A stretch of 64,000 nucleotides of DNA from Atherix ibis (taxonomy: Eukaryota; Arthropoda; Insecta; Diptera; Athericidae). The notes under the pieces were generated by a model. The model was not told the origin of the DNA. It searched no databases and worked only from the letters and a program-made list of their open reading frames with translations. Location: assembly GCA_958298945.1 (NCBI GenBank), contig OY282609.1, positions 43,290,954-43,354,953 of the forward strand, written 5' to 3'. Numbering within the stretch: position 1 is the stretch's first letter; each line of letters opens with the position of its first letter. Position numbers and translations under genes: made by a program. Below are positions 24,651 to 37,785 of the stretch, piece by piece.

Positions 24651-27600
24651 GAGGAATATTCAGTGGTATTTTTCAAGAGGAATATGCAGTGGTATTTTTC
24701 AAGAGGAATATTGGGTGGCATTTTTCAAGAGGAATGATCAGAGGTATTTTTCAAAAGCAATATTCAATTGTATTTTTCAAGAGAAATATTCAGTAGTATT
24801 TTTCAAGAGGAATATTCAGTGGCATTTTTCAAGAGGAATATTCAGTGGTATTTTTCAAGAGAAATATTCAGTGGTATTTTTCAAGAGTAATATTCAATGG
24901 TATTTTTCAAGAGTGCTATTCAGTGGTATTTTTCATGTGGAATATTCAGTGGTATTTTTCAAGAGGAATATTCAGTGGAATATTTCAAGAGGAATATTCA
25001 GTGGTATTTTTCAAGAGGAATATTCAGTGGTATTTTTCATGGGGAATATTCAGTGGTATTTTTCAAGAAGAATATTCAGTTGTATTTTTCAAGTGAAATA
25101 TTTAGTGGTATTTTTCAAGAGGAATATTCAGTGGTATTTTTCAAGAGGAATATTCAGTGGTATTTTTCAAGTGGAATATTCAGTTGTATTTTTTAAGAGG
25201 AATATTCAGTGGTATTTTTCAAGAGGAATATTCAGTGGTATTTTTCAAGAGGAATATTCAATGGTATTTTTCAAGAGGAATATTCGGTGGTATTTTTCAA
25301 GAGGAATAATCAGAGGTATTTTTCAAAAGCAATATACAATTGTAATTTTCAAGAGGAATATTCAGTGGTATTTTTCAAGAGGAATATTCAGTGGTATTTT
25401 TCAAGAGGAATATTCAGTGGTATTTTTCAAGAGGAATATTGGGTGGTATTTTTCAAGAGGAATGATCAGAGGTATTTTTCAAAAGCAATATTCAATTGTA
25501 TTTTTCAAGAGAAATATTCAGTAGTATTTTTCAAGAGGAATATACAGTGGCATTTTTCAAGAGGAATATTCAGTGGTATTTTTCAAGAGAAATATTCAGT
25601 GGTATTTTTCAAGAGTAATATTCAATGGTATTTTTCAAGAGTGCTATTCAGTGGTATTTTTCATGTGGAATATTCAGTGGTATTTTTCAAGAGGAATATT
25701 CAGTGGAATATTTCAAGAGGAATATTCAGTGGTATTTTTCAAGAGGAATATTCAGTGGTATTTTTCATGAGGAATAATCAGTGGTATTTTTCAAGAAGAA
25801 TATTCAGTGGTATTTTTCAAGAGGAATATTCAATGGTATTTTTCAAGAGGAATATTCGGTGGTATTTTTCAAGAGGAATAATCAGAGGTATTTTTCAAAA
25901 GCAATATACAATTGTAATTTTCAAGAGGAATATTCAGTGGTATTTTTCAAGAGGAATATTCAGTGGTATTTTTCAAGAGGAATATTCAGTGGTATTTTTC
26001 AAGAGGAATATTGGGTGGTATTTTTCAAGAGGAATGATCAGAGGTATTTTTCAAAAGCAATATTCAATTGTATTTTTCAAGAGAAATATTCAGTAGTATT
26101 TTTCAAGAGGAATATTCAGTGGCATTTTTCAAGAGGAATATTCAGTGGTATTTTTCAAGAGAAATATTCAGTGGTATTTTTCAAGAGTAATATTCAATGG
26201 TATTTTTCAAGAGTGCTATTCAGTGGTATTTTTCATGTGGAATATTCAGTGGTATTTTTCAAGAGGAATATTCAGTGGAATATTTCAAGAGGAATATTCA
26301 GTGGTATTTTTCAAGAGGAATATTCAGTGGTATTTTTCAAGAGGAATATTCAGTGGTATTTTTCAAGTGGAATATTCAGTTGTATTTTTTAAGAGGAATA
26401 TTCAGTGGTATTTTTCAAGAGGAATATTCAGTGGTATTTTTCAAGAGGAATATTCAATGGTATTTTTCAAGAGGAATATTCGGTGGTATTTTTCAAGAGG
26501 AATAATCAGAGGTATTTTTCAAAAGCAATATACAATTGTAATTTTCAAGAGGAATATTCAGTGGTATTTTTCAAGAGGAATATTCAGTGGTATTTTTCAA
26601 GAGGATTATTCAGTGGTATTTTTCAAGAGGAATATTGGGTGGTATTTTTCAAGAGGAATGATCAGAGGTATTTTTCAAAAGCAATATTCAATTGTATTTT
26701 TCAAGAGAAATATTCAGTAGTATTTTTCAAGAGGAATATTCAGTGGCATTTTTCAAGAGGAATATTCAGTGGTATTTTTCAAGAGAAATATTCAGTGGTA
26801 TTTTTCAAGAGTAATATTCAATGGTATTTTTCAAGAGTGCTATTCAGTGGTATTTTTCATGTGGAATATTCAGTGGTATTTTTCAAGAGGAATATTCAGT
26901 GGAATATTTCAAGAGGAATATTCAGTGGTATTTTTCAAGAAGAATATTCAGTGGTATTTTGCAAGACGAATATTCAATAGTATTTTTCAAGTAGAATATT
27001 CAGTGGTATTTTTCAAGAGGGATATTCAGTGGTATTTTTCAAGAGGAATATTCAGTTGTATTTTTCAAGAGGAATATTCAGTGGTATTTGTCAAGAGGAA
27101 TATTCGGTGGTATTTTTCAAGAAAAAAAATCAGAGGTATTTTTCAAAAGCAATATAAAATTGTATTTTTCAAGAGGAATATTTAGTGGTATTTTTCAAGA
27201 CGAATATTCAGTTGTATTCTTCAATAGGAATATTCAGTGGTATTTTTCAAGAGGAATATTCAGTAATATTTTTTAAGAGGAATATTCAGTGGTATTTTTC
27301 AAGTGGAATATTCAGTGGTATTTTTCAAGAGGAATATTCAGTGGTATTTTTCAAGAGCAATATTTAGTGGTATTTTTGAAGAGGAATATTCAGTTGTATT
27401 TTTCAAGAGGAATATTCAGTGGTATTTTTCAAGAGGAATATTCAGTAATATTTTTCAAGAGGAATATTCAGTTGTATTTTTCAAGAGGAATATTCAGTGG
27501 TATTTTTCAAGTGGAATATTCAGTGGTATTTTTCAAGTGGAATATTCAGTGGTATTTTTCATGAGGAATATTCAGTGGTATTTTTCAAGAAGAATATTCA

Positions 27601-30600
27601 GTGGTATTTTGCAAGAGGAATATTCAATAGTATTTTTCAAGAGGAATATTCAGTGGTATTTTTCAAGTGGAATATTCAGTTGTATTTTTTAAGAGGAATA
27701 TTCAGTGGTATTTTTCAAGAGGAATATTCAGTGGTATTTTTCAAGAGGAATATTCAATGGTATTTTTCAAGAGGAATATTCGGTGGTATTTTTCAAGAGG
27801 AATAATCAGATGTATTTTTCAAAAGCAATATACAATTGTAATTTTCAAGAGGAATATTCAGTGGTATTTTTCAAGAGGAATATTCAGTGGAATATTTCAA
27901 GAGGAATATTCAGTGGTATTTTTCAAGAGGAATATTCAGTGGTATTTTTCATGAGGAATATTCAGTGGTATTTTTCAAGAAGAATATTCAGTGGTATTTT
28001 TCAAGTGAAATATTTAGTGGTATTTTTCAAGAGGAATATTCAGTGGTATTTTTCAAGAGGGATATTCACTGGTATTTTTCAAGAGGAATATTCAGTTGTA
28101 TTTTTCAAGAGCAATATTCAGTGGTATTTTTCAAGTGGAATATTCGGTGGTATTTTTCAAGAGGAATATTCAGTGGTATTTTTCATGAGGAATATTCAGT
28201 GGTATTTTTCAAGAAGAATATTCAGTGGTATTTTTCAAGTGAAATATTTAGTGGTATTTTTCAAGAGGAATATTCAGTGGTATTTTTCAAGAGGAATATT
28301 CAGTGGTATTTTTCAAGTGGAATATTCAGTTGTATTTTTTAAGAGGAATATTCAGTGGTATTTTTCAAGAGGAATATTCAGTGGTATTTTTCAAGAGGAA
28401 TATTCAATGGTATTTTTCAAGAGGAATATTCGGTGGTATTTTTCAAGAGGAATAATCAGAGGTATTTTTCAAAAGCAGTATACAATTGTAATTTTCAAGA
28501 GGAATATTCAGTGGTATTTTTCAAGAGGAATATTCAGTGGTATTTTTCAAGAGGAATATTCAGTGGTATTTTTCAAGAGGAATATTGAGTGGTATTTTTC
28601 AAGAGGAATGATCAGAGGTATTTTTCAAAAGCAATATTCAATTGTATTTTTCAAGAGAAATATTCAGTAGTATTTTTCAAGAGGAATATTCAGTGGCATT
28701 TTTCAAGAGGAATATTCAGTGGTATTTTTCAAGAGAAATATTCAGTGGTATTTTACAAGAGTAATATTCAATGGTATTTTTCAAGAGTGCTATTCAGTGG
28801 TATTTTTCATGTGGAATATTCAGTGGTATTTTTCAAGAGGAATATTCAGTGGAATATTTCAAGAGGAATATTCAGTGGTATTTTTCAAGAGGAATATTCA
28901 GTGGTATTTTTCATGAGGAATATTCAGTGGTATTTTTCAAGAAGAATATTCAGTGGTATTTTTCAAGTGAAATATTTAGTGGTATTTTTCAAGATGGATA
29001 TTCACTGGTATTTTTCAAGAGGAATATTCAGTTGTATTTTTCAAGAGGAATATTCAGTGGTATTTTTCAAGTGGAATATTCGGTGGTATTTTTCAAGAGG
29101 AATATTCAGTGGTATTTTTCATGAGGAATATTCAGTGGTATTTTTCAAGAAGAATATTCAGTGGTATTTTTCAAGTGAAATATTTAGTGGTATTTTTCAA
29201 GAGGAATATTCAGTGGTATTTTTCAAGAGGAATATTCAGTGGTATTTTTCAAGTGGAATATTCAGTTGTATTTTTTAAGAGGAATATTCAGTGGTATTTT
29301 TCAAGAGGAATATTCAGTGGTATTTTTCAAGAGGAATATTCAATGGTATTTTTCAAGAGGAATATTCGATGGTATTTTTCAAGAGGAATAATCAGAGGTA
29401 TTTTTCAAAAGCAATATACAATTGTAATTTTCAAGAGGAATATTCAGTGGTATTTTTCAAGAGGAATATTCAGTGGTATTTTTCAAGAGGAATATTCAGT
29501 GGTATTTTTCAAGAGGAATATTGGGTGGTATTTTTCAAGAGGAATGATCAGAGGTATTTTTCAAAAGCAATATTCAATTGTATTTTTCAAGAGAAATATT
29601 CAGTAGTATTTTTCAAGAGGAATATTCAGTGGCATTTTTCAAGAGGAATATTCAGTGGTATTTTTCAAGAGAAATATTCAGTGGTATTTTTCAAGAGTAA
29701 TATTCAATGGTATTTTTCAAGAGTGCTATTCAGTGGTATTTTTCATGTGGAATATTCAGTGGTATTTTTCAAGAGGAATATTCAGTGGAATATTTCAAGA
29801 GGAATATTCAGTGGTATTTTTCAAGAGGAATATTCAGTGGTATTTTTCATGAGGAATATTCAGTGGTATTTTTCAAGAAGAATATTCAGTGGTATTTTTC
29901 AAGTGAAATATTTAGTGGTATTTTTCAAGAGAAATATTCAGTGGTATTTTTCAAGAGGAATATTCAGTGGTATTTTTCAAGTGGAATATTCAGTTGTATT
30001 TTTTAAGAGGAATATTCAGTGGTATTTTTCAAGAGGAATATTCAGTGGTATTTTTCAAGAGGAATATTCAATGGTATTTTTCAAGAGGAATATTCGGTGG
30101 TATTTTTCAAGAGGAATAATCAGAGGTATTTTTCAAAAGCAATATACAATTGTAATTTTCAAGAGGAATATTCAGTGGTATTTTTCAAGAGGAATATTCA
30201 GTGGTATTTTTCAAGAGGAATATTCAGTGGTATTTTTCAAGAGGAATATTGGGTGGTATTTTTCAAGAGGAATGATCAGAGGTATTTTTCAAAAGCAATA
30301 TTCAATTGTATTTTTCAAGAGAAATATTCAGTAGTATTTTTCAAGAGGAATATTCAGTGGCATTTTTCAAGAGGAATATTCAGTGGTATTTTTCAAGAGA
30401 AATATTCAGTGGTATTTTTCAAGAGTAATATTCAATGGTATTTTTCAAGAGTGCTATTCAGTGGTATTTTTCATGTGGAATATTCAGTGGTATTTTTCAA
30501 GAGGAATATTCAGTGGAATATTTCAAGAGGAATATTCAGTGGTATTTTTCAAGAGGAATATTCAGTGGTATTTTTCATGAGGAATATTCAGTGGTATTTT

Positions 30601-33008
30601 TCAAGAAGAATATTCAGTGGTATTTTTCAAGAGGAATATTCAGTGGTATTTTTCATGAGGAATATTCAGTGGTATTTTTCAAGAAGAATATTCAGTGGTA
30701 TTTTTCAAGTGAAATATTTAGTGGTATTTTTCAAGAGGAATATTCAGTGGTATTTTTCAAGAGGAATATTCAGTGGTATTTTTCAAGTGGAATATTCAGT
30801 TGTATTTTTTAAGAGGAATATTCAGTGGTATTTTTCAAGAGGAATATTCAGTGGTATTTTTCAAGAGGAATATTCAATGGTATTTTTCAAGAGGAATATT
30901 CGGTGGTATTTTTCAAGAGGAATAATCAGAGGTATTTTTCAAAAGCAATATACAATTGTAATTTTCAAGAGGAATATTCAGTGGTATTTTTCAAGAGGAA
31001 TATTCAGTGGTATTTTTCAAGAGGAATATTCAGTGGTATTTTTCAAGAGGAATATTGAGTGGTATTTTTCAAGAGGAATGATCAGAGGTATTTTTCAAAA
31101 GCAATATTCAATTGTATTTTTCAAGAGAAATATTCAGTAGTATTTTTCAAGAGGAATATTCAGTGGCATTTTTCAAGAGGAATATTCAGTGGTATTTTTC
31201 AAGAGAAATATTCAGTGGTATTTTTCAAGAGTAATATTCAATGGTATTTTTCAAGAGTGCTATTCAGTGGTATTTTTCATGTGGAATATTCAGTGGTATT
31301 TTTCAAGAGGAATATTCAGTGGAATATTTCAAGAGGAATATTCAGTGGTATTTTTCAAGAGGAATATTCAGTGGTATTTTTCATGAGGAATATTCAGTGG
31401 TATTTTTCAAGAAGAATATTCAGTGGTATTTTTCAAGTGAAATATTTAGTGGTATTTTTCAAGAGGGATATTCACTGGTATTTTTCAAGAGGAATATTCA
31501 GTTGTATTTTTCAAGAGGAATATTCAGTGGTATTTTTCAAGTGGAATATTCGGTGGTATTTTTCAAGAGGAATATTCAGTGGTATTTTTCATGAGGAATA
31601 TTCAGTGGTATTTTTCAAGAAGAATATTCAGTGGTATTTTTCAAGTGAAATATTTAGTGGTATTTTTCAAGAGGAATATTCAGTGGTATTTTTCAAGAGG
31701 AATATTCAGTGGTATTTTTCAAGTGGAATATTCAGTTGTATTTTTTAAGAGGAATATTCAGTGGTATTTTTCAAGAGGAATATTCAGTGGTATTTTTCAA
31801 GAGGAATATTCAATGGTATTTTTCAAGAGGAATATTCGGTGGTATTTTTCAAGAGGAATAATCAGAGGTATTTTTCAAAAGCAATATACAATTGTAATTT
31901 TCAAGAGGAATATTCAGTGGTATTTTTCAAGAGGAATATTCAGTGGTATTTTTCAAGAGGAATATTCAGTGGTATTTTTCAAGAGGAATATTGGGTGGTA
32001 TTTTTCAAGAGGAATGATCAGAGGTATTTTTCAAAAGCAATATTCAATTGTATTTTTCAAGAGAAATATTCAGTAGTATTTTTCAAGAGGAATATTCAGT
32101 GGCATTTTTCAAGAGGAATATTCAGTGGTATTTTTCAAGAGAAATATTCAGTGGTATTTTTCAAGAGTAATATTCAATGGTATTTTTCAAGAGTGCTATT
32201 CAGTGGTATTTTTCATGTGGAATATTCAGTGGTATTTTTCAAGAGGAATATTCAGTGGAATATTTCAAGAGGAATATTCAGTGGTATTTTTCAAGAGGAA
32301 TATTCAGTGGTATTTTTCAAGAGGAATATTCAGTGGTATTTTTCAAGAGGAATATTGGGTGGTATTTTTCAAGAGGAATGATCAGAGGTATTTTTCAAAA
32401 GCAATATTCAATTGTATTTTTCAAGAGAAATATTCAGTAGTATTTTTCAAGAGGAATATTCAGTGGTATTTTTCATGAGGAATATTCAGTGGTATTTTTC
32501 AAGAAGAATATTCAGTGGTATTTTTCAAGTGAAATATTTAGTGGTATTTTTCAAGAGGAATATTCAGTGGTATTTTTCAAGAGGAATATTCAGTGGTATT
32601 TTTCAAGTGGAATATTCAGTTGTATTTTTTAAGAGGAATATTCAGTGGTATTTTTCAAGAGGAATATTCAGTGGTATTTTTCAAGAGGAATATTCAATGG
32701 TATTTTTCAAGAGGAATATTCGGTGGTATTTTTCAAGAGGAATAATCAGAGGTATTTTTCAAAAGCAATATACAATTGTAATTTTCAAGAGGAATATTCA
32801 GTGGTATTTTTCAAGAGGAATATTCAGTGGTATTTTTCAAGAGGAATATTCAGTGGTATTTCTCAAGAGGAATATTGGGTGGTATTTTTCAAGAGGAATG
32901 ATCAGAGGTATTTTTCAAAAGCAATATTCAATTGTATTTTTCAAGAGAAATATTCAGTAGTATTTTTCAAGAGGAATATTCAGTGGCATTTTTCAAGAGG
33001 AATATTCA

Positions 33009-33632
33009 GTGGTATTTTTCAAGAGAAATATTCAGTGGTATTTTTCAAGAGTAATATTCAATGGTATTTTTCAAGAGTGCTATTCAGTGGTATTTTTCAT
33101 GTGGAATATTCAGTGGTATTTTTCAAGAGGAATATTCAGTGGAATATTTCAAGAGGAATATTCAGTGGTATTTTTCAAGAGGAATATTCAGTGGTATTTT
33201 TCATGAGGAATATTCAGTGGTATTTTTCAAGAAGAATATTCAGTGGTATTTTTCAAGTGAAATATTTAGTGGTATTTTTCAAGAGGAATATTCAGTGGCA
33301 TTTTTCAAGAGGAATATTCAGTGGTATTTTTCAAGAGAAATATTCAGTGGTATTTTTCAAGAGTAATATTCAATGGTATTTTTCAAGAGTGCTATTCAGT
33401 GGTATTTTTCATGTGGAATATTCAGTGGTATTTTTCAAGAGGAATATTCAGTGGAATATTTCAAGAGGAATATTCAGTGGTATTTTTCAAGAGGAATATT
33501 CAGTGGTATTTTTCATGAGGAATATTCAGTGGTATTTTTCAAGAAGAATATTCAGTGGTATTTTTCAAGTGAAATATTTAGTGGTATTTTTCAAGAGGAA
33601 TATTCAGTGGTATTTTTCAAGAGGAATATTCA
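33009..33632 (+). repeat. 312-bp tandem pair (12 monomers)
   Basis: The two closest GTGCTATT landmarks (33,075 and 33,387) sit in copies only 12 monomers apart. 33,009-33,206 and 33,321-33,518 translate identically over 65 codons. The unit holds GAAATATTCAGTGG, AGTAATATTCAATGG, GTGCTATT, CATGTGG, GAATATTTC, CATGAGG and GTGAAATATTTAG monomers but no ATCAGAGG cassette. This looks like either a duplication of part of a 728-bp unit or a contraction between two units. Confidence 0.85.
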
Positions 33633-34600
33633 GTGGTATTTTTCAAGTGGAATATTCAGTTGTATTTTTTAAGAGGAATATTCAGTGGTATTTTTCAAGA
33701 GGAATATTCAGTGGTATTTTTCAAGAGGAATATTCAATGGTATTTTTCAAGAGGAAAATTCGGTGGTATTTTTCAAGAGGAATAATCAGAGGTATTTTTC
33801 AAAAGCAATATACAATTGTAATTTTCAAGAGGAATTTTCAGTGGTATTTTTCAAGAGGAATATTCAGTGGTATTTTTCAAGAGGAATATTCAGTGGTATT
33901 TTTCAAGAGGAATATTGGGTGGTATTTTTCAAGAGGAATGATCAGAGGTATTTTTCAAAAGCAATATTCAATTGTATTTTTCAAGAGAAATATTCAGTAG
34001 TATTTTTCAAGAGGAATATTCAGTGGCATTTTTCAAGAGGAATATTCAGTGGTATTTTTCAAGAGAAATATTCAGTGGTATTTTTCAAGAGTAATATTCA
34101 ATGGTATTTTTCAAGAGTGCTATTCAGTGGTATTTTTCTTGTGGAATATTCAGTGGTATTTTTCAAGAGGAATATTCAGTGGAATATTTCAAGAGGAATA
34201 TTCAGTGGTATTTTTCAAGAAGAATATTCAGTGGTATTTTGCAAGACGAATATTCAATAGTATTTTTCAAGTAGAATATTCAGTGGTATTTTTCAAGAGG
34301 GATATTCAGTGGTATTTTTCAAGAGGAATATTCAGTTGTATTTTTCAAGAGGAATATTCAGTGGTATTTGTCAAGAGGAATATTCGGTGGTATTTTTCAA
34401 GAAAAAAAATCAGAGGTATTTTTCAAAAGCAATATAAAATTGTATTTTTCAAGAGGAATATTTAGTGGTATTTTTCAAGAGGAATATTCAGTTGTATTCT
34501 TCAATAGAAATATTCAGTGGTATTTTTCAAGAGGAATATTCAGTAATAATTTTTAAGAGGAATATTCAGTGGTATTTTTCAAGTGGAATATTCAGTGGTA

Positions 34601-37600
34601 TTTTTCAAGAGGAATATTCAGTGGTATTTTTCAAGAGCAATATTTAGTGGTATTTTTCAAGAGGAATATTCAGTTGTATTTTTCAAGAGGAATATTCAGT
34701 GGTATTTTTCAAGAGGAATATTCAGTGGTATTTTTCAAGAGGAATATTCAGTTGTATTTTTCAAGAGGAATATTCAGTGGTATTTTTCAAGTGGAATATT
34801 CAGTGGTATTTTTCAAGTGGAATATTCAGTGGTATTTTTCATGAGGAATATTCAGTGGTATTTTTCAAGAAGAATATTCAGTGGTATTTTGCAAGAGGAA
34901 TATTCAATAGTATTTTTCAAGAGGAATATTCAGTGGTATTTTTCAAGAAGAATATTCAGTTGTAATTTGCAAGAGGAATATTCAGTGGTATTTTTCAAGA
35001 GGAATATTCAGTGGTATTTTTCAAGAGGAATATTGAGTGGTATTTTTCAAGAGGAATATTCGGTGGTATTTTTCAAGAGGAATAATCAGAGGTATTTTTC
35101 AAAAGCAATATACAAATGTATTTTTCAAGAGGAATATTCAGTGGTATTTTTCAAGACGATTATTCAGTGGTATTTTTCAAGTGGAATATCCAGTGGTATT
35201 TTTCAAGAGGATTATTCAGTAGTATTTTTCAAGAGGAATATTCAGTGGTATTTTTCAAGAGGAATATTCAGTTGTTATTTTCAAGAGGAATGATCAGAGG
35301 TATTTTTCAAAAGCAATATTCAATTGTATTTTTCAAGAGAAATATTCAGCTGTATTTTTGAAGAGGAATATTCAGTGGCATTTTTCAAGTGGAATATTTA
35401 GTGGTCTTTTTCAAGAGGAATATTCAGTGGTATTTTTCAAGAGGAATATTCAGTGGTATTTTTCAATAGGAATATTCAGTGGTATTTTTCAAGAGGAATA
35501 TTCAGTAGTATTTTTCAAGAGGAATATTCAGTGGTATTTTTCAAGAGAAATATTCAATGGTATTTTTCAAGAGTAATATTCAATGGTATTTTTCAAGAGG
35601 ACTATTCAGTGGTATTTTTCATGTGGAATATTCAGTGGTATTTTTCAAGAGGAATATTCAGTGGAATATTTCAAGAGGAATATTAAGTGGTATTTTTAAA
35701 GAAGAATATTCAGTGGTGTTTTGCAAGACGAATATTCAGTGATATTTTTTAAGAGGAATTATCAGTAATATTTTTTAAGAGGAATATTCAGTGGTATTTT
35801 TCAAGTGGAATATTCAGTGGTATTTTTCAAGAGGAATATTCAGTGGTATTTTTCAAGAGGAGTATTCACTGGTATTTTTCAAGAGGAATATTCAGTTGTA
35901 TTTTTCAAGAGGAATATTCAGTGGTATTTTTCAAGTGGAATGTTCAGTGGTATTTTTCAAGAGGAATATTCAGTCGTATTTTTCATGAGGAATATTCAGT
36001 GGTATTTTTCAAGAAGGATATTCAGTGGTATTTTGCAAGAGGAATATTCAATAGTATTTTTCAAGAGGAATATTCAGTGGAATATTTCAAGAGGAATATT
36101 CAGTGGTATTTTTCAAGAAGAATATTCAGTGGTATTTTGCAAGACGAATATTCAATAGTATTTTTCAAGTAGAATATTCAGTGGTATTTTTCAAGAGGGA
36201 TATTCAGTGGTATTTTTCAAGAGGAATATTCAGTTGTATTTTTCAAGAGGAATATTCAGTGGTATTTGTCAAGAGGAATATTCGGTGGTATTTTTCAAGA
36301 AAAAAAATCAGAGGTATTTTTCAAAAGCAATATAAAATTGTATTTTTCAAGAAGAATATTTAGTGGTATTTTTCAAGAGGAATATTCAGTTGTATTCTTC
36401 AATAGGAATATTCAGTGGTATTTTTCAAGAGGAATATTCAGTAATATTTTTTAAGAGGAATATTCAGTGGTATTTTTCAAGTGGAATATTCAGTGGTATT
36501 TTTCAAGAGGAATATTCAGTGGTATTTTTCAAGAGGAATATTTAGTGGTATTTTTCAAGAGGAATATTCAGTTGTATTTTTCAAGAGGAATATTCAGTGG
36601 TATTTTTCAAGAGGAATATTCAGTGGTATTTTTCAAGAGGAATATTCAGTTGTATTTTTCAAGAGGAATATTCAGTGGTATTTTTCAAGTGGAATATTCA
36701 GTGGTATTTTTCAAGAAGAATATTCAGTGGTATTTTTCATGAGGAATATTCAGTGGTATTTTTCAAGAAGAATATTCAGTGGTATTTTGCAAGAGGAATA
36801 TTCAATTGTATTTTTCAAGAGGAATATTCAGTTGTATTTTACAAGAGGAATATTCAGTGGTATTTTTCAAGAGGAATATTCAGTGGTATTTTTCAAGAGG
36901 AATATTGAGTGGTATTTTTCAAGTGGAATATCCAGTGGTATTTTTCAAGAGGATTATTCAGTGGTATTTTTCAAGAGGAATATTCAGTGGTATTTTTCAA
37001 GAGGAATATTCAGTGGTATTTTTCAAGTGGAATATCCAGTGGTATTTTTCAAGAGGATTATTCAGTGGTATTTTTCAAGAGGAATATTCAGTGGTATTTT
37101 TCAAGAGGAATATTCAGTTGTAATTTTCAAGAGGAATATTCAGTGGTATTTTTCAAGAGGAATATTCAGTGGTATTTTTCAAGAGGAATATTTAGTGGTA
37201 TTTTTCAAGAGGAATGTTTGGTGGTATTTTTCAAGAGGAATGATCAGAGGTATTTTTCAAAAGCAATATTCAATTGTATTTTTCAAGAGAAATATTCAGC
37301 TGTATTTTTGAAGAGGAATATTCAGTAGCATTTTTCAAGTGGAATATTTAGTGGTATTTTTCAAGAGGAATATTCAGTGGTATTTTTCAAGAGGAATATT
37401 CAGTGGTATATTTCAAGAGGAATATTAAGTGGTATTTTTCAAGAAGAATATTCAGTGGTGTTTTGCAAGACGAATATTCAGTGATATTTTTTAAGAGGAA
37501 TATTCAGTAGTATTTTTCAAGAGGAATATTCAGTGGCATTTTTCAAGAGGAATATTCAGTGGTATTTTTCAAGAGAAATATTCAGTGGTATTTTTCAAGA

Positions 37601-37785
37601 GTAATATTCAATGGTATTTTTCAAGAGGGCTATTCAGTGGTATTTTTCATGTGGAATATTCAGTGGTATTTTTCAAGAGGAATATTCAGTGGAATATTTC
37701 AAGAGGAATATTCAGTGGTATTTTTCAAGAGGAATATTCAGTGGTATTTTTCAATAGGAATATTCAGTGGTATTTTTCAAGAGGA
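34601..37785 (+). repeat. Mixed satellite blocks between the 728-bp and 1,352-bp domains
   Basis: This stretch resembles several others: 34.57-35.3 kb and 36.47-37.3 kb resemble 15.2-16.1 kb, and 35.45-36.0 kb resembles 17.8-18.3 kb. An A8 monomer lies at 36,289-36,314. GAGGACTATT is at about 35,596 and GAGGGCTATT at 37,625. Bases of about 37,559-37,845 and 37,845-38,130 form a 286-bp (11-monomer) tandem pair, shown by GGGCTATT at 37,625 and 37,911. Confidence 0.75.

Larger units (their letters stand above)
22356..34600 (+). repeat. 728-bp (28-monomer) higher-order repeat domain with length variants
   Basis: A diagnostic monomer with GAGTGCTATT occurs fourteen times, at 22,831, 23,559, 24,911, 25,639, 26,211, 26,835, 28,785, 29,721, 30,449, 31,255, 32,191, 33,075, 33,387 and 34,115. 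Spacings are 728, 1352, 728, 572, 624, 1950, 936, 728, 806, 936, 884, 312 and 728 bp, all exact multiples of 26. A typical unit holds a GTGCTATT/CATGTGG stretch, AATATTTC, CATGAGG, CAAGTGAAATATTTAG, CAAGTGGAATATTCAGTTG and two ATCAGAGG/CAAAAGC cassettes, the second marked TTGGGTGG. Longer spacings contain duplicated CATGAGG-CAAGTGAAATATTT sub-blocks and shorter ones lack a cassette. Repeats are very similar, suggesting recent expansion. Confidence 0.92.

Noticed and set aside
32645..34000. 451-codon open reading frame, and similar frames at 24,403-25,524, 30,019-31,140, 18,033-19,118 and 15,239-16,294
   Set aside because: These are by-products of stop-free monomers. Near-identical neighbouring copies end at different places when a single variant monomer introduces a stop, and no frame shows protein-like constraint.
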